From Hydrococcus rivularis NIES-593 (lineage in GTDB: Bacteria; Cyanobacteriota; Cyanobacteriia; Cyanobacteriales; Microcystaceae), in the NCBI RefSeq assembly GCF_001904635.1, contig NZ_MRCB01000017.1, forward strand, positions 1 to 64,000: a stretch of DNA of 64,000 bases, read 5' to 3'. A model generated the notes under the pieces. It was not told where the DNA came from and did no database searches. It saw only the letters and a program-made list of their open reading frames with translations. Below, piece by piece: positions 35,418 to 44,970 of the stretch. The position numbers and the translations under genes were made by a program. The number at the start of each line of letters is the position of its first letter. Positions within the stretch are counted from its first letter, which is position 1.

Positions 35418-36809
35418 TCATTGACGGGCGACTCCATCCTGACGGGCTGCCTGTTGAACCGCGGCAGAGACAGCAGTTGCGACTCGCCGATCGAACACCG
35501 AGGGAATAATATGTTCTCGGTCGAGGTTGCCACAATGAACCAGAGATGCGATCGCTTTGGCAGCTTCTAGATACATATGGTCGGTAAAAGTTTTAGCGCG
35601 ACAATCTAACGCGCCGCGAAAAACGCCGGGAAAAGCGAGGACGTTGTTGATCTGATTGGGATAGTCGCTGCGTCCGGTTGCCATGACTGCCACATCATTT
35701 TTTACCAGTTCGGGTTGAATTTCGGGAATGGGATTAGCCATGGCGAAGACAATGGGATCTTTTGCCATAGAACGCACCATCTGGGGCGTTACCACTCCGG
35801 GAACGCTCACGCCCAAGAAAACATCGGCCTCTTTGATGGCATCGGCAAGGTTTCCGCTAGCTTCTACGGCAAATTCTTGTTTCTGAGGGGTGAGATCGGT
35901 ACGTGTTTTGGAAAGAATGCCTTTAGAGTCGCACAGCCAGATATCAGTCGCTCCGGCTTGGCGCAGGAGGCGGGCGATCGCGATGCCTGCGGCTCCCGCC
36001 CCATTGATAACGATTCGCACGTCTTCCATCGGCTTCCCGACGAGTTTGAGGGCATTAATTAAGGCTGCTAGCGTAACGATCGCCGTTCCGTGTTGGTCGT
36101 CGTGAAAGACGGGAATATTAAGTTTCTCGCGCAACCGTCGTTCGATTTCAAAGCAACGGGGAGCGGCAATATCTTCGAGATTAATACCGCCAAAAACGGG
36201 AGCGATATTTTTAACCGTCGCCACGATTTCATCGGTGTCTTGGGTTGCCAAACAGATAGGAAAAGCATCCACGCCAGCAAATTCTTTAAAAAGCATGGCT
36301 TTTCCTTCCATGACTGGCAGGGCAGCTTCGGGTCCCAAATTTCCCAGTCCGAGAACGGCGCTGCCATCGGTGACAATGGCGACGGTATTGCTTTTGATCG
36401 TCAGGGAAAAAACTTGAGCGCGATCGTGGGAGATCGCTTCACAGATCCGTCCTACCCCAGGCGTGTATGCCATCGCCAACTCGGACTGAGAGGCAAGGGG
36501 AAATCGACTGACAATCTCTATTTTGCCACCCCGATGCAGGTCGAAAGTGCGATCGGAAACTTCCAGGACTTTGATATCCGGTAGTGCTTTAATGGCAATG
36601 ACAATTTGTTGGGCATGTTCCTCGCTGGCAGCATCGACGGTCAGTTCTCGCCGAGAGATTTTTAAGTTGCGATCGATCAAAGAAATCTGTCCGAGACTGC
36701 CACCCACTTTTGCGATCGCTTGGGTGACAGAGGCTAAGCTTCCGGCTTGATTGGGTAGTTCGATCTGAAGCGTTAGGCTATAACTAGGATTAGGGGTTAA
36801 ATTGACCAT
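35418..36809 (-). CDS. NAD(P)-dependent malic enzyme with N-terminal ACT domain
   Basis: 463 residues. Residues about 8-90 form an ACT-type regulatory domain (LQIELPNQAGSLASVTQAIAKVGGSLG). The catalytic part contains YTPGVGRIC, TDGSAVLGLGNLGPEAALPVMEGKA, FHDDQHGTAIVTLAALINALK and a Rossmann segment VINGAGAAGIAIARLLRQAGA. It converts malate to pyruvate and CO2. No partner gene is nearby. Confidence 0.94.
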   Translation of the reverse strand: MVNLTPNPSYSLTLQIELPNQAGSLASVTQAIAKVGGSLGQISLIDRNLKISRRELTVDAASEEHAQQIVIAIKALPDIKVLEVSDRTFDLHRGGKIEIVSRFPLASQSELAMAYTPGVGRICEAISHDRAQVFSLTIKSNTVAIVTDGSAVLGLGNLGPEAALPVMEGKAMLFKEFAGVDAFPICLATQDTDEIVATVKNIAPVFGGINLEDIAAPRCFEIERRLREKLNIPVFHDDQHGTAIVTLAALINALKLVGKPMEDVRIVINGAGAAGIAIARLLRQAGATDIWLCDSKGILSKTRTDLTPQKQEFAVEASGNLADAIKEADVFLGVSVPGVVTPQMVRSMAKDPIVFAMANPIPEIQPELVKNDVAVMATGRSDYPNQINNVLAFPGVFRGALDCRAKTFTDHMYLEAAKAIASLVHCGNLDREHIIPSVFDRRVATAVSAAVQQAARQDGVARQ

Positions 36810-36966
36810 TTTGCTGCTGAGTGATGCCGCTTGCTTGAGGCGGATAAATATTAGCTAATAGATAAATATTAGTAAATGACGAAGTCTTGATTGTATTGTA
36901 TTAGTCTTATCAGTGAGTCGCGATCGCATAGATATAAAGAATTAATTGCATCAATCTAAAAAATTA

Positions 36967-37593
36967 ATGGAAAATTTGCTATCACTCGAACGAGCTGCCA
37001 AATCTATTATTACCAATTCTTCCCAAAAACCGTCCCCAAACGATCTGGTTAATGCTTTACTCCAGGCAGAAAAAACTGCCAAGCGCGACAAAAAACGCTA
37101 TTCCTTTCTACAATTAATCGGAACTTGGCGGTTGTGTTTCATCACGGGAACCCAAAAAACGCGCCAGCGTGCGGGCATCGTATTAAAATCTGGGCGATAT
37201 CTTCCCTCTTGGGTCAAGATATATCTGTCTTATTCTCCTGTAGGCGATGGAGACTCGCCCGAAGCGCGCGGTAATATTCAAAACCTGGTCGAGTTGGGTT
37301 CTCTACAATTTTCTTTTTCTGGTCCGGTGAAATTTTTGAGTGGGAAAAATATTCTTGCCTTTGACTTTACGCGAATAATAGTTAAATTGTTTGGATTCAA
37401 GCTCTATGAAGGATATATCAGAGGTGGCAAAACTAGCGAAGAAAAATTTTATGCAGAAAGGGTAGGCAAGCAGGCATTTTTTGCTTATTTTCTAGTCCAA
37501 GAAAATCTTATTGCTGCCAGGGGAAGAGGAGGCGGGTTGGCATTTTGGGGAAAGGATAAAACTAACGATATGGAGCGACGCAGAGAAAGATGA
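36967..37593 (+). CDS. PAP/fibrillin-family plastid-lipid-associated protein
   Basis: 208 residues from ATG 36967 (a TTG start at 36946 is less likely). The middle has the lipocalin-like fibrillin pattern (FLQLIGTWRLCFITG, a beta-rich core, FDFTRIIVKLFGFKLYEGYIRGG) and the end AARGRGGGLAFWGK. Fibrillins associate with thylakoid lipids and carotenoids under stress. The assignment rests on the overall pattern only. Confidence 0.6.
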   Translation: MENLLSLERAAKSIITNSSQKPSPNDLVNALLQAEKTAKRDKKRYSFLQLIGTWRLCFITGTQKTRQRAGIVLKSGRYLPSWVKIYLSYSPVGDGDSPEARGNIQNLVELGSLQFSFSGPVKFLSGKNILAFDFTRIIVKLFGFKLYEGYIRGGKTSEEKFYAERVGKQAFFAYFLVQENLIAARGRGGGLAFWGKDKTNDMERRRER

Positions 37594-37724
37594 ATGAGAT
37601 GCTAACCGAAAAAATTCGGAATGATTTCGACCGAATTGCCTTGTACGATCGAGAGAGAAAGACTTTTGCTATTAGCTTGGGCATTCATTTCCAAGCTGAT
37701 GCCAGTCTAATCAGCCGCCACTAA
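37590..37724 (+). pseudogene. Relic of a methyltransferase 5' end
   Basis: A 44-codon frame that overlaps the fibrillin stop (ATGA). Its start MNEMLTEKIRNDFDRIALYD resembles the N-terminus of cyanobacterial SAM-dependent methyltransferases; after that the sequence is unrelated, and it runs into the SUI1 gene on the other strand. Probably a deleted gene end. Family recall is from memory, not search. Confidence 0.4.
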
Positions 37725-38058
37725 TTTTTGCCTTGTATCCCAATTCTATTAAAATTTGCAAAATTTTTTGTTGATGTTCTCCCTGAATTTCTAAGGTATT
37801 TTCTTTAACTGTGCCACCACTGCCGCATTGAGTTTTTAATTGTTTTAGTAACTGTGCCAAAGTTTCTGGCTTACACTGAAAGCCACTAATAATCGTCACG
37901 GTTTTTCCCTTGCGTCCGGATTTGGAAGCCTGCACTCGCAAATTTTGTTGGTTAGGTGGTAACTCTGGAACTGCTCTTTCTAGAGCTTGAGAATTATCTG
38001 GATTGCCAAATTCTTGGTAGACAATTCGATTTTTAGAAGACTGATTTTTAGAAGACAT
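37711..38058 (-). CDS. SUI1/YciH-family translation initiation factor
   Basis: 115 residues. The C-terminal two-thirds match eIF1/SUI1: GRKGKTVTIISGFQCKPETLAQLLKQLKTQCGSGGTVKENTLEIQGEHQQKILQILIELGYKAKISGG. Bacterial YciH-type proteins are thought to influence start-site selection. N-terminus is low complexity and variable. Lies alone on the minus strand. Confidence 0.92.
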   Translation of the reverse strand: MSSKNQSSKNRIVYQEFGNPDNSQALERAVPELPPNQQNLRVQASKSGRKGKTVTIISGFQCKPETLAQLLKQLKTQCGSGGTVKENTLEIQGEHQQKILQILIELGYKAKISGG

Positions 38059-38162
38059 GATAGCCAGTTAAAAATTTAATAGCAAAAATTGTTGGTTTGC
38101 GATCGCGACCAGGAAAAACCTTGATAAATTCGGTTCTTTCCACTCATTATAAAAAATTCCAT

Positions 38163-38200
38163 AAAAAAATCCTCCGTACCATAACAGCCGGAGGGTTTTT
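38163..38200 (-). terminator. Terminator of the CURT1/CAAD gene
   Basis: CCTCCG/CGGAGG stem; on the minus strand it is followed by a seven-T run, 18 bases after the stop at 38218. The other strand also has T5, so it may work both ways. Confidence 0.65.
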
Positions 38201-38217
38201 AAAACGATGTAGATCTC

Positions 38218-38625
38218 TTATGCTTTGTCGCCGAAAACTTGGGTTTTAATTGCTTCAAACTCGGCGAGCAATTCTCTACGAGTTTCTGATTTTAAGAGAT
38301 AGCGCCAAACAAACCAAGCCGTGTATCCTATGCCAACCAGTTCTAGCAAAGGTGCTAGCAGGGGTATATCATTAACTGCATCGAGGACAGCTAGCGTGAT
38401 TTTGACGGTAATGATACCCAGAACAAAGAGTCCAATGACAATCAGGAATTGCTTGTTTTCGGTATAAAACTGACCGATATAATCCGGAACTTTAGCAACC
38501 ACCTCCATAACGGGTTCTACCCATTCTCGCCAAGGGCTATCGGTAGAAGGTGCTTTTTTTTCTATCTGTCCTCCAGAGCCAAGCTTAATACCTAGATCCT
38601 GTTTTGTGCTTTCTTGGGATTCCAT
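38218..38625 (-). CDS. CAAD-domain (CURT1-like) thylakoid membrane protein
   Basis: 135 residues. Two adjacent transmembrane helices (about 62-85 and 93-112) between charged N- and C-terminal stretches, with amphipathic ends (SPWREWVEPVMEVVAKVPDYIGQFYTENKQFL; LKSETRRELLAEFEAIKTQVFG). This is the CAAD domain pattern of CURT1-like proteins that shape thylakoid curvature. Unlike the fused versions on tRNA synthetases, this is a free-standing gene. Confidence 0.88.
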   Translation of the reverse strand: MESQESTKQDLGIKLGSGGQIEKKAPSTDSPWREWVEPVMEVVAKVPDYIGQFYTENKQFLIVIGLFVLGIITVKITLAVLDAVNDIPLLAPLLELVGIGYTAWFVWRYLLKSETRRELLAEFEAIKTQVFGDKA

Positions 38626-38838
38626 ATTGACCTATCCTCAATGTAAGATTAGATATTTTATAACAAGAGTCAGACAGACGCACTGACGAGCGAACTGACT
38701 GACTTTGCCCATATTATCAGACACTTTCGATCGCGCGATCGTTACAAGTCGCTAAGTATTTACAATTAGTTAGTTAAAAGACACGAAAACCCAGAAGTCT
38801 CTGGATTTTCCTCCGCTTGCTCCCATCGAGTGTTTTAA

Positions 38839-40221
38839 CTAGCGAACGCTAGCAGGCAGATAGCTGTCAATGGCTTGACGAAATTCGCTCTTTTGCTTAA
38901 CCCCTCTAAATTCTTTGAGCAATTCTTTGTCCTTAAACAATTGTACGGTTGGCGTTCCTACTACATGAGCGGCTTTAGCAATTTCTGGGTCGGCTTCAAT
39001 GTCAATTTCGACAAAGTGAATCTTGCCGTCGTACTCGTCTACCACTTTATCTAAAATTGGCTTAAGGGTGCGACAAGGACCGCAGGTAGGGGAAACATAC
39101 TTGACTACGATCAAGCGATCGCTTTCATGGAATAGCTTGCGCAGTGCAAATCCCCCGACGTGGCGCGTGGCATTGATGTCGAAGGTTTCTTCCGTATCTG
39201 CCACCGCTTCTTTCTCTTGTGTCTTGACAGGCTGTTCCGATTCGGGTTTTTGATGGTATTCCTGAATCAGATGATTGGCAGAGAGCCAGCGTTCTGCGGT
39301 TAGCGCCGCCATGCATCCAGTTCCCGCTGCCGTGATAGCTTGACGATATTCGTGGTCTTGCACGTCTCCAGCCGCATAGACTCCCTCGACGCTAGTTTCT
39401 ACCGTACCGGGTTTGACGACAATGTACCCGACGGGATCTAACTCCAATTGTCCTTTGAATAGGGATGTATTGGGCGTATGACCGATGGCGTAGAATAATC
39501 CGCTTACGCGCAGTTCGCTTTCTTCACCCGTCTTATTATTGCGGATTTTTATCCCTTCCATGCGACCCTGGGTTCCGAAGACTTCGGTTGCTTCGGTATT
39601 CCAGTGAACCGTTATTTTAGGATTATTCATCACCCGATCTTGCATGGCTTTACTAGCTCGCATTTCCTCTCTACGTACCAACAGATGAACGTGAGAGCCG
39701 TATTTGGTCAAATACACGGCTTCTTCAGCCGCAGAGTCGCCGCCGCCGATAACGGCTAATTCTTCATTTCTAAAAATCGGGGTTGCGCCATCGCAAATCG
39801 CACACGCCGAAATCCCCTGACTCCAAAACTGTGTTTCACCGGGCAATCCCAACCGCTTCGCCGTCGCTCCCGTAGCGATGATGATACTATGAGTTTTAAC
39901 TTCCCTCTCGCTCGATCGCACGGTGAAGGGACGCTGGCTGAGATCGACTGCAATTACATCTTCTGTATAGCACTCCGTTCCCCAGCGTTCGGCTTGCGCC
40001 TTCATTCTTTCCATCAGTTGCGGTCCGGTGATTCCTTCGGGAAAGCCAGGGAAATTCTCTACTTCTGTCGTCGTCATCAGTTGTCCGCCTGGAATGCCTC
40101 CCGCCTGAAAACCTTCAAACATGACGGGTTTTAGATTGGCTCGCGCCGCATAGATGGCAGCAGTATAGCCAGCAGGACCGGAACCAATAATAACTAGATT
40201 CTCTACAGTTGGGTTTGCCAT
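38839..40221 (-). CDS. NADPH-dependent thioredoxin reductase with fused thioredoxin (NTRC)
   Basis: 460 residues. Residues about 5-315: thioredoxin reductase with FAD motif [23 protein letters not shown], redox pair CAICDG and NADPH motif [38 protein letters not shown]. Residues about 345-455: thioredoxin domain with active site CGPC ([17 protein letters not shown]) joined by a linker. This is the fused NTRC form that reduces 2-Cys peroxiredoxin and regulates photosynthetic enzymes. Unlike the flavoprotein at 18.5 kb, its NADPH motif is intact. Confidence 0.95.
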   Translation of the reverse strand: MANPTVENLVIIGSGPAGYTAAIYAARANLKPVMFEGFQAGGIPGGQLMTTTEVENFPGFPEGITGPQLMERMKAQAERWGTECYTEDVIAVDLSQRPFTVRSSEREVKTHSIIIATGATAKRLGLPGETQFWSQGISACAICDGATPIFRNEELAVIGGGDSAAEEAVYLTKYGSHVHLLVRREEMRASKAMQDRVMNNPKITVHWNTEATEVFGTQGRMEGIKIRNNKTGEESELRVSGLFYAIGHTPNTSLFKGQLELDPVGYIVVKPGTVETSVEGVYAAGDVQDHEYRQAITAAGTGCMAALTAERWLSANHLIQEYHQKPESEQPVKTQEKEAVADTEETFDINATRHVGGFALRKLFHESDRLIVVKYVSPTCGPCRTLKPILDKVVDEYDGKIHFVEIDIEADPEIAKAAHVVGTPTVQLFKDKELLKEFRGVKQKSEFRQAIDSYLPASVR

Positions 40222-40342
40222 TACCTGTAACTAAAACTCATAACGACTACGTTTAATAGTATAGCGAATTCCGCCACTTTCAGCACAAAATTTTTAAAAG
40301 CTGGGTTTACCTTTTATATATTGTTGATTCTAACCGAGTTGC

Positions 40343-40567
40343 TTACCCTATTCGTGCTTTTGCCCAAGCGCGAAAAGTACTCATTGCTTTATTTGTGCCC
40401 TCACTCTTGCAGCGATCGCTCTCATTGAGGGTTAACAAACAGATGATTTCTCTCAAGGGTAAATTAGGAAAGTTGGGACTAAATTCAGACTCGACCTCGA
40501 CATACTTGCCGTTTCGCAACACTCGCCGTCCTGGCCGTACGGTCAAGCGTTTCAATTCCAATAACAT
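40343..40567 (-). pseudogene. Internally deleted Uma2-family gene
   Basis: 74 codons. The start MLLELKRLTVRPGRRVL matches the N-terminus of the cyanobacterial Uma2 (DUF820, restriction-endonuclease-like) family. The remainder NGKYVEVESEFSPNFPNLPLREI...AFRAWAKA-like tail matches its C-terminus. The roughly 110 middle residues with the catalytic region are gone, and the frame is open across the joint. Most likely an inactive remnant. Confidence 0.6.
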
Positions 40568-40626
40568 GTTTTTATCTCAATTTTTTTTGGTTTGAGAGAG
40601 GGCGGTCGCGACTCGCCCTTTTGTCG

Positions 40627-41217
40627 CTAAATTTCTACTTCGTCGGCAAAACTATGCTTGCGGGTAAATTCAAAAGCTCCCGCGATCGACCCCCAAACCA
40701 GTTCGTCGGTTTCGGGATCTAAGCCGCGATCGATGCTAAACAATTTATGTTCGCTAACCTCGAAACTATTATCGAGATAAGTTGTCTTGTCGTTGCGCAC
40801 AACAATGCAGTTTTTTCCTGGCTTGATATATCCCTTGAAACTGCTGCCCGTCCAGTCAACAAACATATCGCAACCTTCCATTTTTTCTAAGCGATCGCTT
40901 GTCAGTTTTTGCAAGCGTTCCAAGTTACGAGAAGCCCCAAAAAATTCTTCTTCGTCTTTGACTTTATAGTTTTCTAATTCGATGCGATCGCCCACTACTG
41001 CTAATTTAAACACCCGCAAACGATAAGGGGTATCGAGCATAAAATCATAAGCTTGTTCCAGAAATAAGCTTGTTTGCCCCAACAAAGCCAGAGGCAATGG
41101 GCGCATGCAGACGCGAATGTGAGCAAACAGAGGAGGATTAGCCCAAGCTTGTTCTTGATTGCTGAAATCTGCTGCCATCCAGCGAGCAAGAGTTTTGATA
41201 TCGGTTGCGTGAGACAT
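40627..41217 (-). CDS. cpcT: Chromophore lyase CpcT/CpeT family
   Basis: 196 residues, the normal length. CpcT pattern: LARWMAADFSNQEQAWANPPLFAHIRVCMRPLP, then FLEQAYDFMLDTPYRLRVFKL, LEGCDMFVDWTGSSFKGYIKPGKNC and DRGLDPETDELVWGSIAGAFEFTRK. It attaches phycocyanobilin to a cysteine (Cys153 of CpcB in known cases). Not part of the far-red cluster, but phycobilisome-related. Confidence 0.93.
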   Translation of the reverse strand: MSHATDIKTLARWMAADFSNQEQAWANPPLFAHIRVCMRPLPLALLGQTSLFLEQAYDFMLDTPYRLRVFKLAVVGDRIELENYKVKDEEEFFGASRNLERLQKLTSDRLEKMEGCDMFVDWTGSSFKGYIKPGKNCIVVRNDKTTYLDNSFEVSEHKLFSIDRGLDPETDELVWGSIAGAFEFTRKHSFADEVEI

Positions 41218-41244
41218 AGTAATTTTGGATTTTAGATTGAGAAT

Positions 41245-42408
41245 TTACGCTCCGGTGAGACGAAATAGGAGAAATTGAGTGACTTGTTCGTTTTTAAAAT
41301 TATCGTCGCTAACGACTACTAATGTTTGACTGCCGTCGGGTAATTTTGGTCCGAGGGTCATTCCTTCTAAATTATCGAGGTCGATCCCCAATTCGCCTAA
41401 ATCTAACAACAATTTTTTCTGTAAGGGGACAACTTTCGCGAGATTTCCTTGAAAACTGAGAAGGCGCGAGGTATCAGTCCCGTTGCTGTTGACGACTTGA
41501 TAAATTTTTGCCCCAAAGCCAGATAAGCCTAAAGTTCTCTCTAGCGCGAGAAGATAGCCTTCCCTCTCTAGGGCTGTCAGTTCGCACAATCCATTGGCAA
41601 GCGTATCGTTTGAAGCCCCATCGAGCAAATACAAATTCTCTGACACTAAAACGGGTTCGCCGATGGGATTGATAACGTAGTGCAACAGACGAATCCTGGC
41701 GTTTTCTTCGGGAGTTTTTGGCGGACTGTCTTGCAAGAGTGCCGATTCGGTGGCGGTAAACAAGCGGAAGGGATCGTCTTTCATGACGCTGTTTTGCCCT
41801 AGAGTGAGGGCTTCAAAGCCCAAATTATCCTGAATGCCGCGAGGTTCTGTCTCAGAAGCTTTCGAGTCTGCAAATAAAAACCGCTGAGGAATTCTTAAAT
41901 TTTGCTGCAATTTTCCAGTTTTTAAGTCAAATTCGCCAATAAAAGGCTGTATATTTTGTCCGATCGCGCCTTCGCTAGAAATAAATAGAGTTCCTCGCGG
42001 AGAAAGGGCGATTCCTTCGAGGTCAATCGTTCCTGGGGGGTAAGTTTCTCCTCGTTCGTTTTTGAGAAAAGTAACTCCTTCGATCTCGATTTTGTCTATA
42101 TTGACTTTCCCGGTTTCCGATCGATTGAGGTGGAGATTTAGGGTATAAAATCGAGCGGGAGCTAGTTGAGAGCGATCGTCAGAAATGGCATAGAAACGAT
42201 TGGTTTGGCGATCGTAAGTTATGGCAGATAAACCGCCTATCGGCGTATCTTGAAACGTTTGTTTTGGGAGCTGATATTCTCCTAAAAACTCTAGGGAAAG
42301 ATCGAGAAACATTCGTTGTTGGGCACTAACTCGCGGAAGCATTCCACAAGCTGACAATACGAAAATTAAAATGATACTAAAAAACGATTTAAATAATAAT
42401 TTCTTCAT
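41245..42408 (-). CDS. Phytase-like esterase-domain lipoprotein
   Basis: 387 residues. Lipoprotein-type signal (FVLSACGM) at the N-terminus, then a beta-propeller-like esterase-like phytase region: FQDTPIGGLSAITYDRQTNRFYAISDDRSQ, GTIDLEGIALSPRGTLFISSEG, LGFEALTLG, and LDNLEGMTLGPKLPDGSQTLVVVSDDNF. These repeats of E-A/G-L/I and SDD motifs are typical of this exported family. The substrate is unknown. Confidence 0.88.
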   Translation of the reverse strand: MKKLLFKSFFSIILIFVLSACGMLPRVSAQQRMFLDLSLEFLGEYQLPKQTFQDTPIGGLSAITYDRQTNRFYAISDDRSQLAPARFYTLNLHLNRSETGKVNIDKIEIEGVTFLKNERGETYPPGTIDLEGIALSPRGTLFISSEGAIGQNIQPFIGEFDLKTGKLQQNLRIPQRFLFADSKASETEPRGIQDNLGFEALTLGQNSVMKDDPFRLFTATESALLQDSPPKTPEENARIRLLHYVINPIGEPVLVSENLYLLDGASNDTLANGLCELTALEREGYLLALERTLGLSGFGAKIYQVVNSNGTDTSRLLSFQGNLAKVVPLQKKLLLDLGELGIDLDNLEGMTLGPKLPDGSQTLVVVSDDNFKNEQVTQFLLFRLTGA

Positions 42409-42465
42409 CGGATTAGTAGTTAGTAGTTGATGGTTACTCCTGGGACTTCCAAGTTCTGTCCTACA

Positions 42466-42915
42466 TTAAAATTCCCATCCTAGATTTCTTGTCTTGTTTT
42501 CTGGAGATAGATCGGTAATGCCGCTGGTATAAGCTTCTTTAATTTTTTCAAAAATAAATTCATAAACTTCTTCAAATTGATTGAATTCATCCCAGAAAAG
42601 TTTAAATTCTTTTCCCCAAGGTAAAATCATCACGACATAATTATCCAATATTTTGTCTAAAGTTAAAGAAACATTAACTCTTTCTGATGCAAACTTTTCT
42701 GGTTGGCTGAGATTTTCATATAAAGTAATCAAAATACTAAAATACATGATACCGCGTTCGTCGAAGCTAATGTCTGTCTTTTCTACCGGGCACTGAAAAT
42801 AGTCGCTCATTTTCCGAACGAAAGAGTTGACAAAATCCTGACGCATTTGCATCGACTCTAAATAGTCTTTTCGAGCAGCAGCATAAGCTTGACATAGTTC
42901 TTCAAATTTAGACAT
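42466..42915 (-). CDS. Conserved hypothetical protein
   Basis: 149 residues. I do not recognise a domain. It is acidic and helical (FEELCQAYAAARKDYLESMQMRQDF), with a middle strand-rich part (YFSILITLYENL) and no membrane helix or signal. It is divergent from the TPR gene, with 50 bases between. Confidence 0.6.
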   Translation of the reverse strand: MSKFEELCQAYAAARKDYLESMQMRQDFVNSFVRKMSDYFQCPVEKTDISFDERGIMYFSILITLYENLSQPEKFASERVNVSLTLDKILDNYVVMILPWGKEFKLFWDEFNQFEEVYEFIFEKIKEAYTSGITDLSPENKTRNLGWEF

Positions 42916-42965
42916 GTCTGACTTTTCTAAGCTATGGTTAGGAAGATAGAATTAACTGATATCGG

Positions 42966-44186
42966 ATGAGCGATCGCACTTATTTTTCAAGGATACTAAA
43001 TTTGGTCGTGGCTGTTGTTATCATTTTCTTGGAAACGGCGGTTATTCAAGAAGATAAAGCTTTAGCTCAGTCCGAGCAAACCAATCGCCCCGATCCCCTA
43101 GAGCAACCAATTGAAGACCCTTTGCTTCCTTCTCGGAGGCGATCGCTAACTCCTTTTGAAGTACGCCGACTCCGAGAAGCGTTAGATGCTTTGAATGCCG
43201 AAGCACAAGCGCAACTACAAGCAGGAGATGCCAACCAAGCTTTTGCAATTTGGTATCGCGAACTAAGATTGAGAAGAACTCTCGGTCGTCTAGAAGAAAT
43301 CGACGCGCTAGGAAGAGTCGGACAGATTGCATGGGAGCGAGAACGCGGTCAGGACGTACAAACGATCGCAAAACGTTTAAATGTCGTGCAACAGGAAGCT
43401 GAAGCAGAAGCGTCTCTAAGTCCAGAATTATTAAAGGCATTCGCTACAGCTTATCAACAAGTCCATAATATTAATAATTCTATTGATATTTATCAAAAAA
43501 TTCTCGCCAACGCGCGTCAAGAAAAAGATACTAGCGCTGAAGAAGAAGCGTTAAAAAAACTTGGAGAGTTATATTTAGCCAAGTTTGACTATCCTAATGC
43601 TGCAAAAATTTACGAAGAATTATTAAAGCGATCGCAATCTCGATCGAATAGCTACAATGAAGGGATTTATTTACAAAAACTAGCCGAAATTTATAGTCAA
43701 GCACTGCAAACTGAAAATGCAGTGCGAATTAAAGAACAACTAGCTGAAAACTCTCAGAACAATCAAATTACTCTAGCGTTAGCCGAGTTAAAGCTGGAGA
43801 TAGGAGCAGATTATGAAACTCTAAAACAACCCGAAAAAGCTTCTCAAAACTATCAAGAAGCTTTTTCATTAGCTTGGTCGCAGCAAGAATATGGAACCGC
43901 AGGAGATGCTTTAATAAAACTGGGCAATCTTTATCAAGCTTATCACCAAGATGACCATGCTCTGCAAATCTATCAAGAGTTAATTAAAGTCGAGCAACAA
44001 TCTTATAATTACTACGGATTGATGCAAACCTACGATCGCATCGGACAAATTTATTTAAAGCAAAAAAACTATCCTCAAGCTTTAACAGCTTTTCAACAAG
44101 GTTTAGAAATTGCTAGAGCCTTAAAATATAGAGAAGATTATTTTCTCTCACAAATAAAGCAAATAAATAGTCAAACAATTCCTTAA
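42966..44186 (+). CDS. TPR-repeat protein with signal/anchor
   Basis: 406 residues. A hydrophobic N-terminus (about 10-27) with likely cleavage near ALAQ, then an acidic linker and at least five tetratricopeptide repeats (for example AFATAYQQVHNINNSIDIYQKILANARQ, YDRIGQIYLKQKNYPQALTAFQQGLEIARAL). Probably an exported or lumenal/periplasmic scaffold protein. Partner unknown. Confidence 0.85.
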   Translation: MSDRTYFSRILNLVVAVVIIFLETAVIQEDKALAQSEQTNRPDPLEQPIEDPLLPSRRRSLTPFEVRRLREALDALNAEAQAQLQAGDANQAFAIWYRELRLRRTLGRLEEIDALGRVGQIAWERERGQDVQTIAKRLNVVQQEAEAEASLSPELLKAFATAYQQVHNINNSIDIYQKILANARQEKDTSAEEEALKKLGELYLAKFDYPNAAKIYEELLKRSQSRSNSYNEGIYLQKLAEIYSQALQTENAVRIKEQLAENSQNNQITLALAELKLEIGADYETLKQPEKASQNYQEAFSLAWSQQEYGTAGDALIKLGNLYQAYHQDDHALQIYQELIKVEQQSYNYYGLMQTYDRIGQIYLKQKNYPQALTAFQQGLEIARALKYREDYFLSQIKQINSQTIP

Positions 44187-44210
44187 CTTTTAGCAATTTA
44201 TTTTCTAAAG

Positions 44211-44236
44211 AAAAAACCTCGGTTACTAGCCGAGGC
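44211..44236 (-). terminator. Intrinsic terminator of the small membrane protein gene
   Basis: CCTCGG/CCGAGG stem; on the minus strand it is followed by TTTTTTC. It lies just downstream of the gene ending at 44276 and also between it and the convergent TPR gene. Confidence 0.8.
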
Positions 44237-44275
44237 AAGAGGAGAACTCATTGTCTTTCAGGAGATAGCAACGCT

Positions 44276-44503
44276 TTAGTTAGGCAGGTTGTTGCTAGTG
44301 TAAGCATCCATACTGTAGGCAGGTACGCGCTCTGCATAATTAATGTCGCGTCCGGTAACGGCTTTAGCGAGCTTTTCAAAAGATTCAGATTTCCAGTTGC
44401 GGTTATGAATTGGCTTGGTTTGTTCGCCGAGAAAATAAGCTTGGGTGCCAATGATAGATGCTGCAATCCAACCAACTAAAAAGAGGCAAATTAAGATAGT
44501 CAT
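44276..44503 (-). CDS. Conserved cyanobacterial single-TM membrane protein
   Basis: 75 residues. N-terminal transmembrane helix MTILICLFLVGWIAASIIGTQ, then AYFLGEQTKPIHNRNW, and the conserved end TGRDINYAERVPAYSMDAYTSNNLPN. I recall this as a conserved cyanobacterial thylakoid-type small protein; a link to Psb35 (a CP47-module assembly protein) is possible but I cannot confirm it. A second overlapping frame is a shadow. A clean terminator follows. Confidence 0.7.
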   Translation of the reverse strand: MTILICLFLVGWIAASIIGTQAYFLGEQTKPIHNRNWKSESFEKLAKAVTGRDINYAERVPAYSMDAYTSNNLPN

Positions 44504-44574
44504 TGTTTTTTCTCCTTGATTAATTGTGTTAATAGTTGAACGTCAAAAATTTAATAAGTTTTTACTAATAACGT

Positions 44575-44772
44575 TTAAGCTAGCAAACCTAATTTCTTAC
44601 CATTATTTTTTGCCAAACGAATTAGGTTTTGTCTTTCTTTAGATTCGAGTCCGAAACGATTGCAGAAAGCGGTGATAACTTGGGCGTGGAGTGCGATCGC
44701 TTTGCCGCGTAGTTGATTGAATTGAGCTTGTCCCATCCGATCGCGGAGCAACATGACCACAGGTGCAAACAT
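44575..44772 (-). CDS. Conserved cyanobacterial small protein
   Basis: 65 residues: MFAPVVMLLRDRMGQAQFNQLRGKAIALHAQVITAFCNRFGLESKERQNLIRLAKNNGKKLGLLA (described in parts here: a helical, basic protein with a conserved single Cys at about 37). I recognise the pattern from cyanobacterial genomes but not a function. GAGG precedes its ATG. No membrane helix. Confidence 0.65.
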   Translation of the reverse strand: MFAPVVMLLRDRMGQAQFNQLRGKAIALHAQVITAFCNRFGLESKERQNLIRLAKNNGKKLGLLA

Positions 44773-44970
44773 TTTTAACTCCTCTGTTCTTTTGTTTGTT
44801 TCTCTATGTAAATAAATGTAACAATTTTATTAACTATTGTAAAGATGTATTGACAAAACATTTTCGATACTATCTATAAGCTTTACTTATAAAAAATAGG
44901 AGAGAGGAAGAGAGAAAGTAACCAATCGCTATATAAACTGGAGCTATGTATCGCTTGTAAGCAAACAGCA

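Noticed and set aside
44248-44475. 75-residue frame overlapping the small membrane protein
   Set aside because: It is out of phase with the conserved protein at 44276-44503 and overlaps the terminator.
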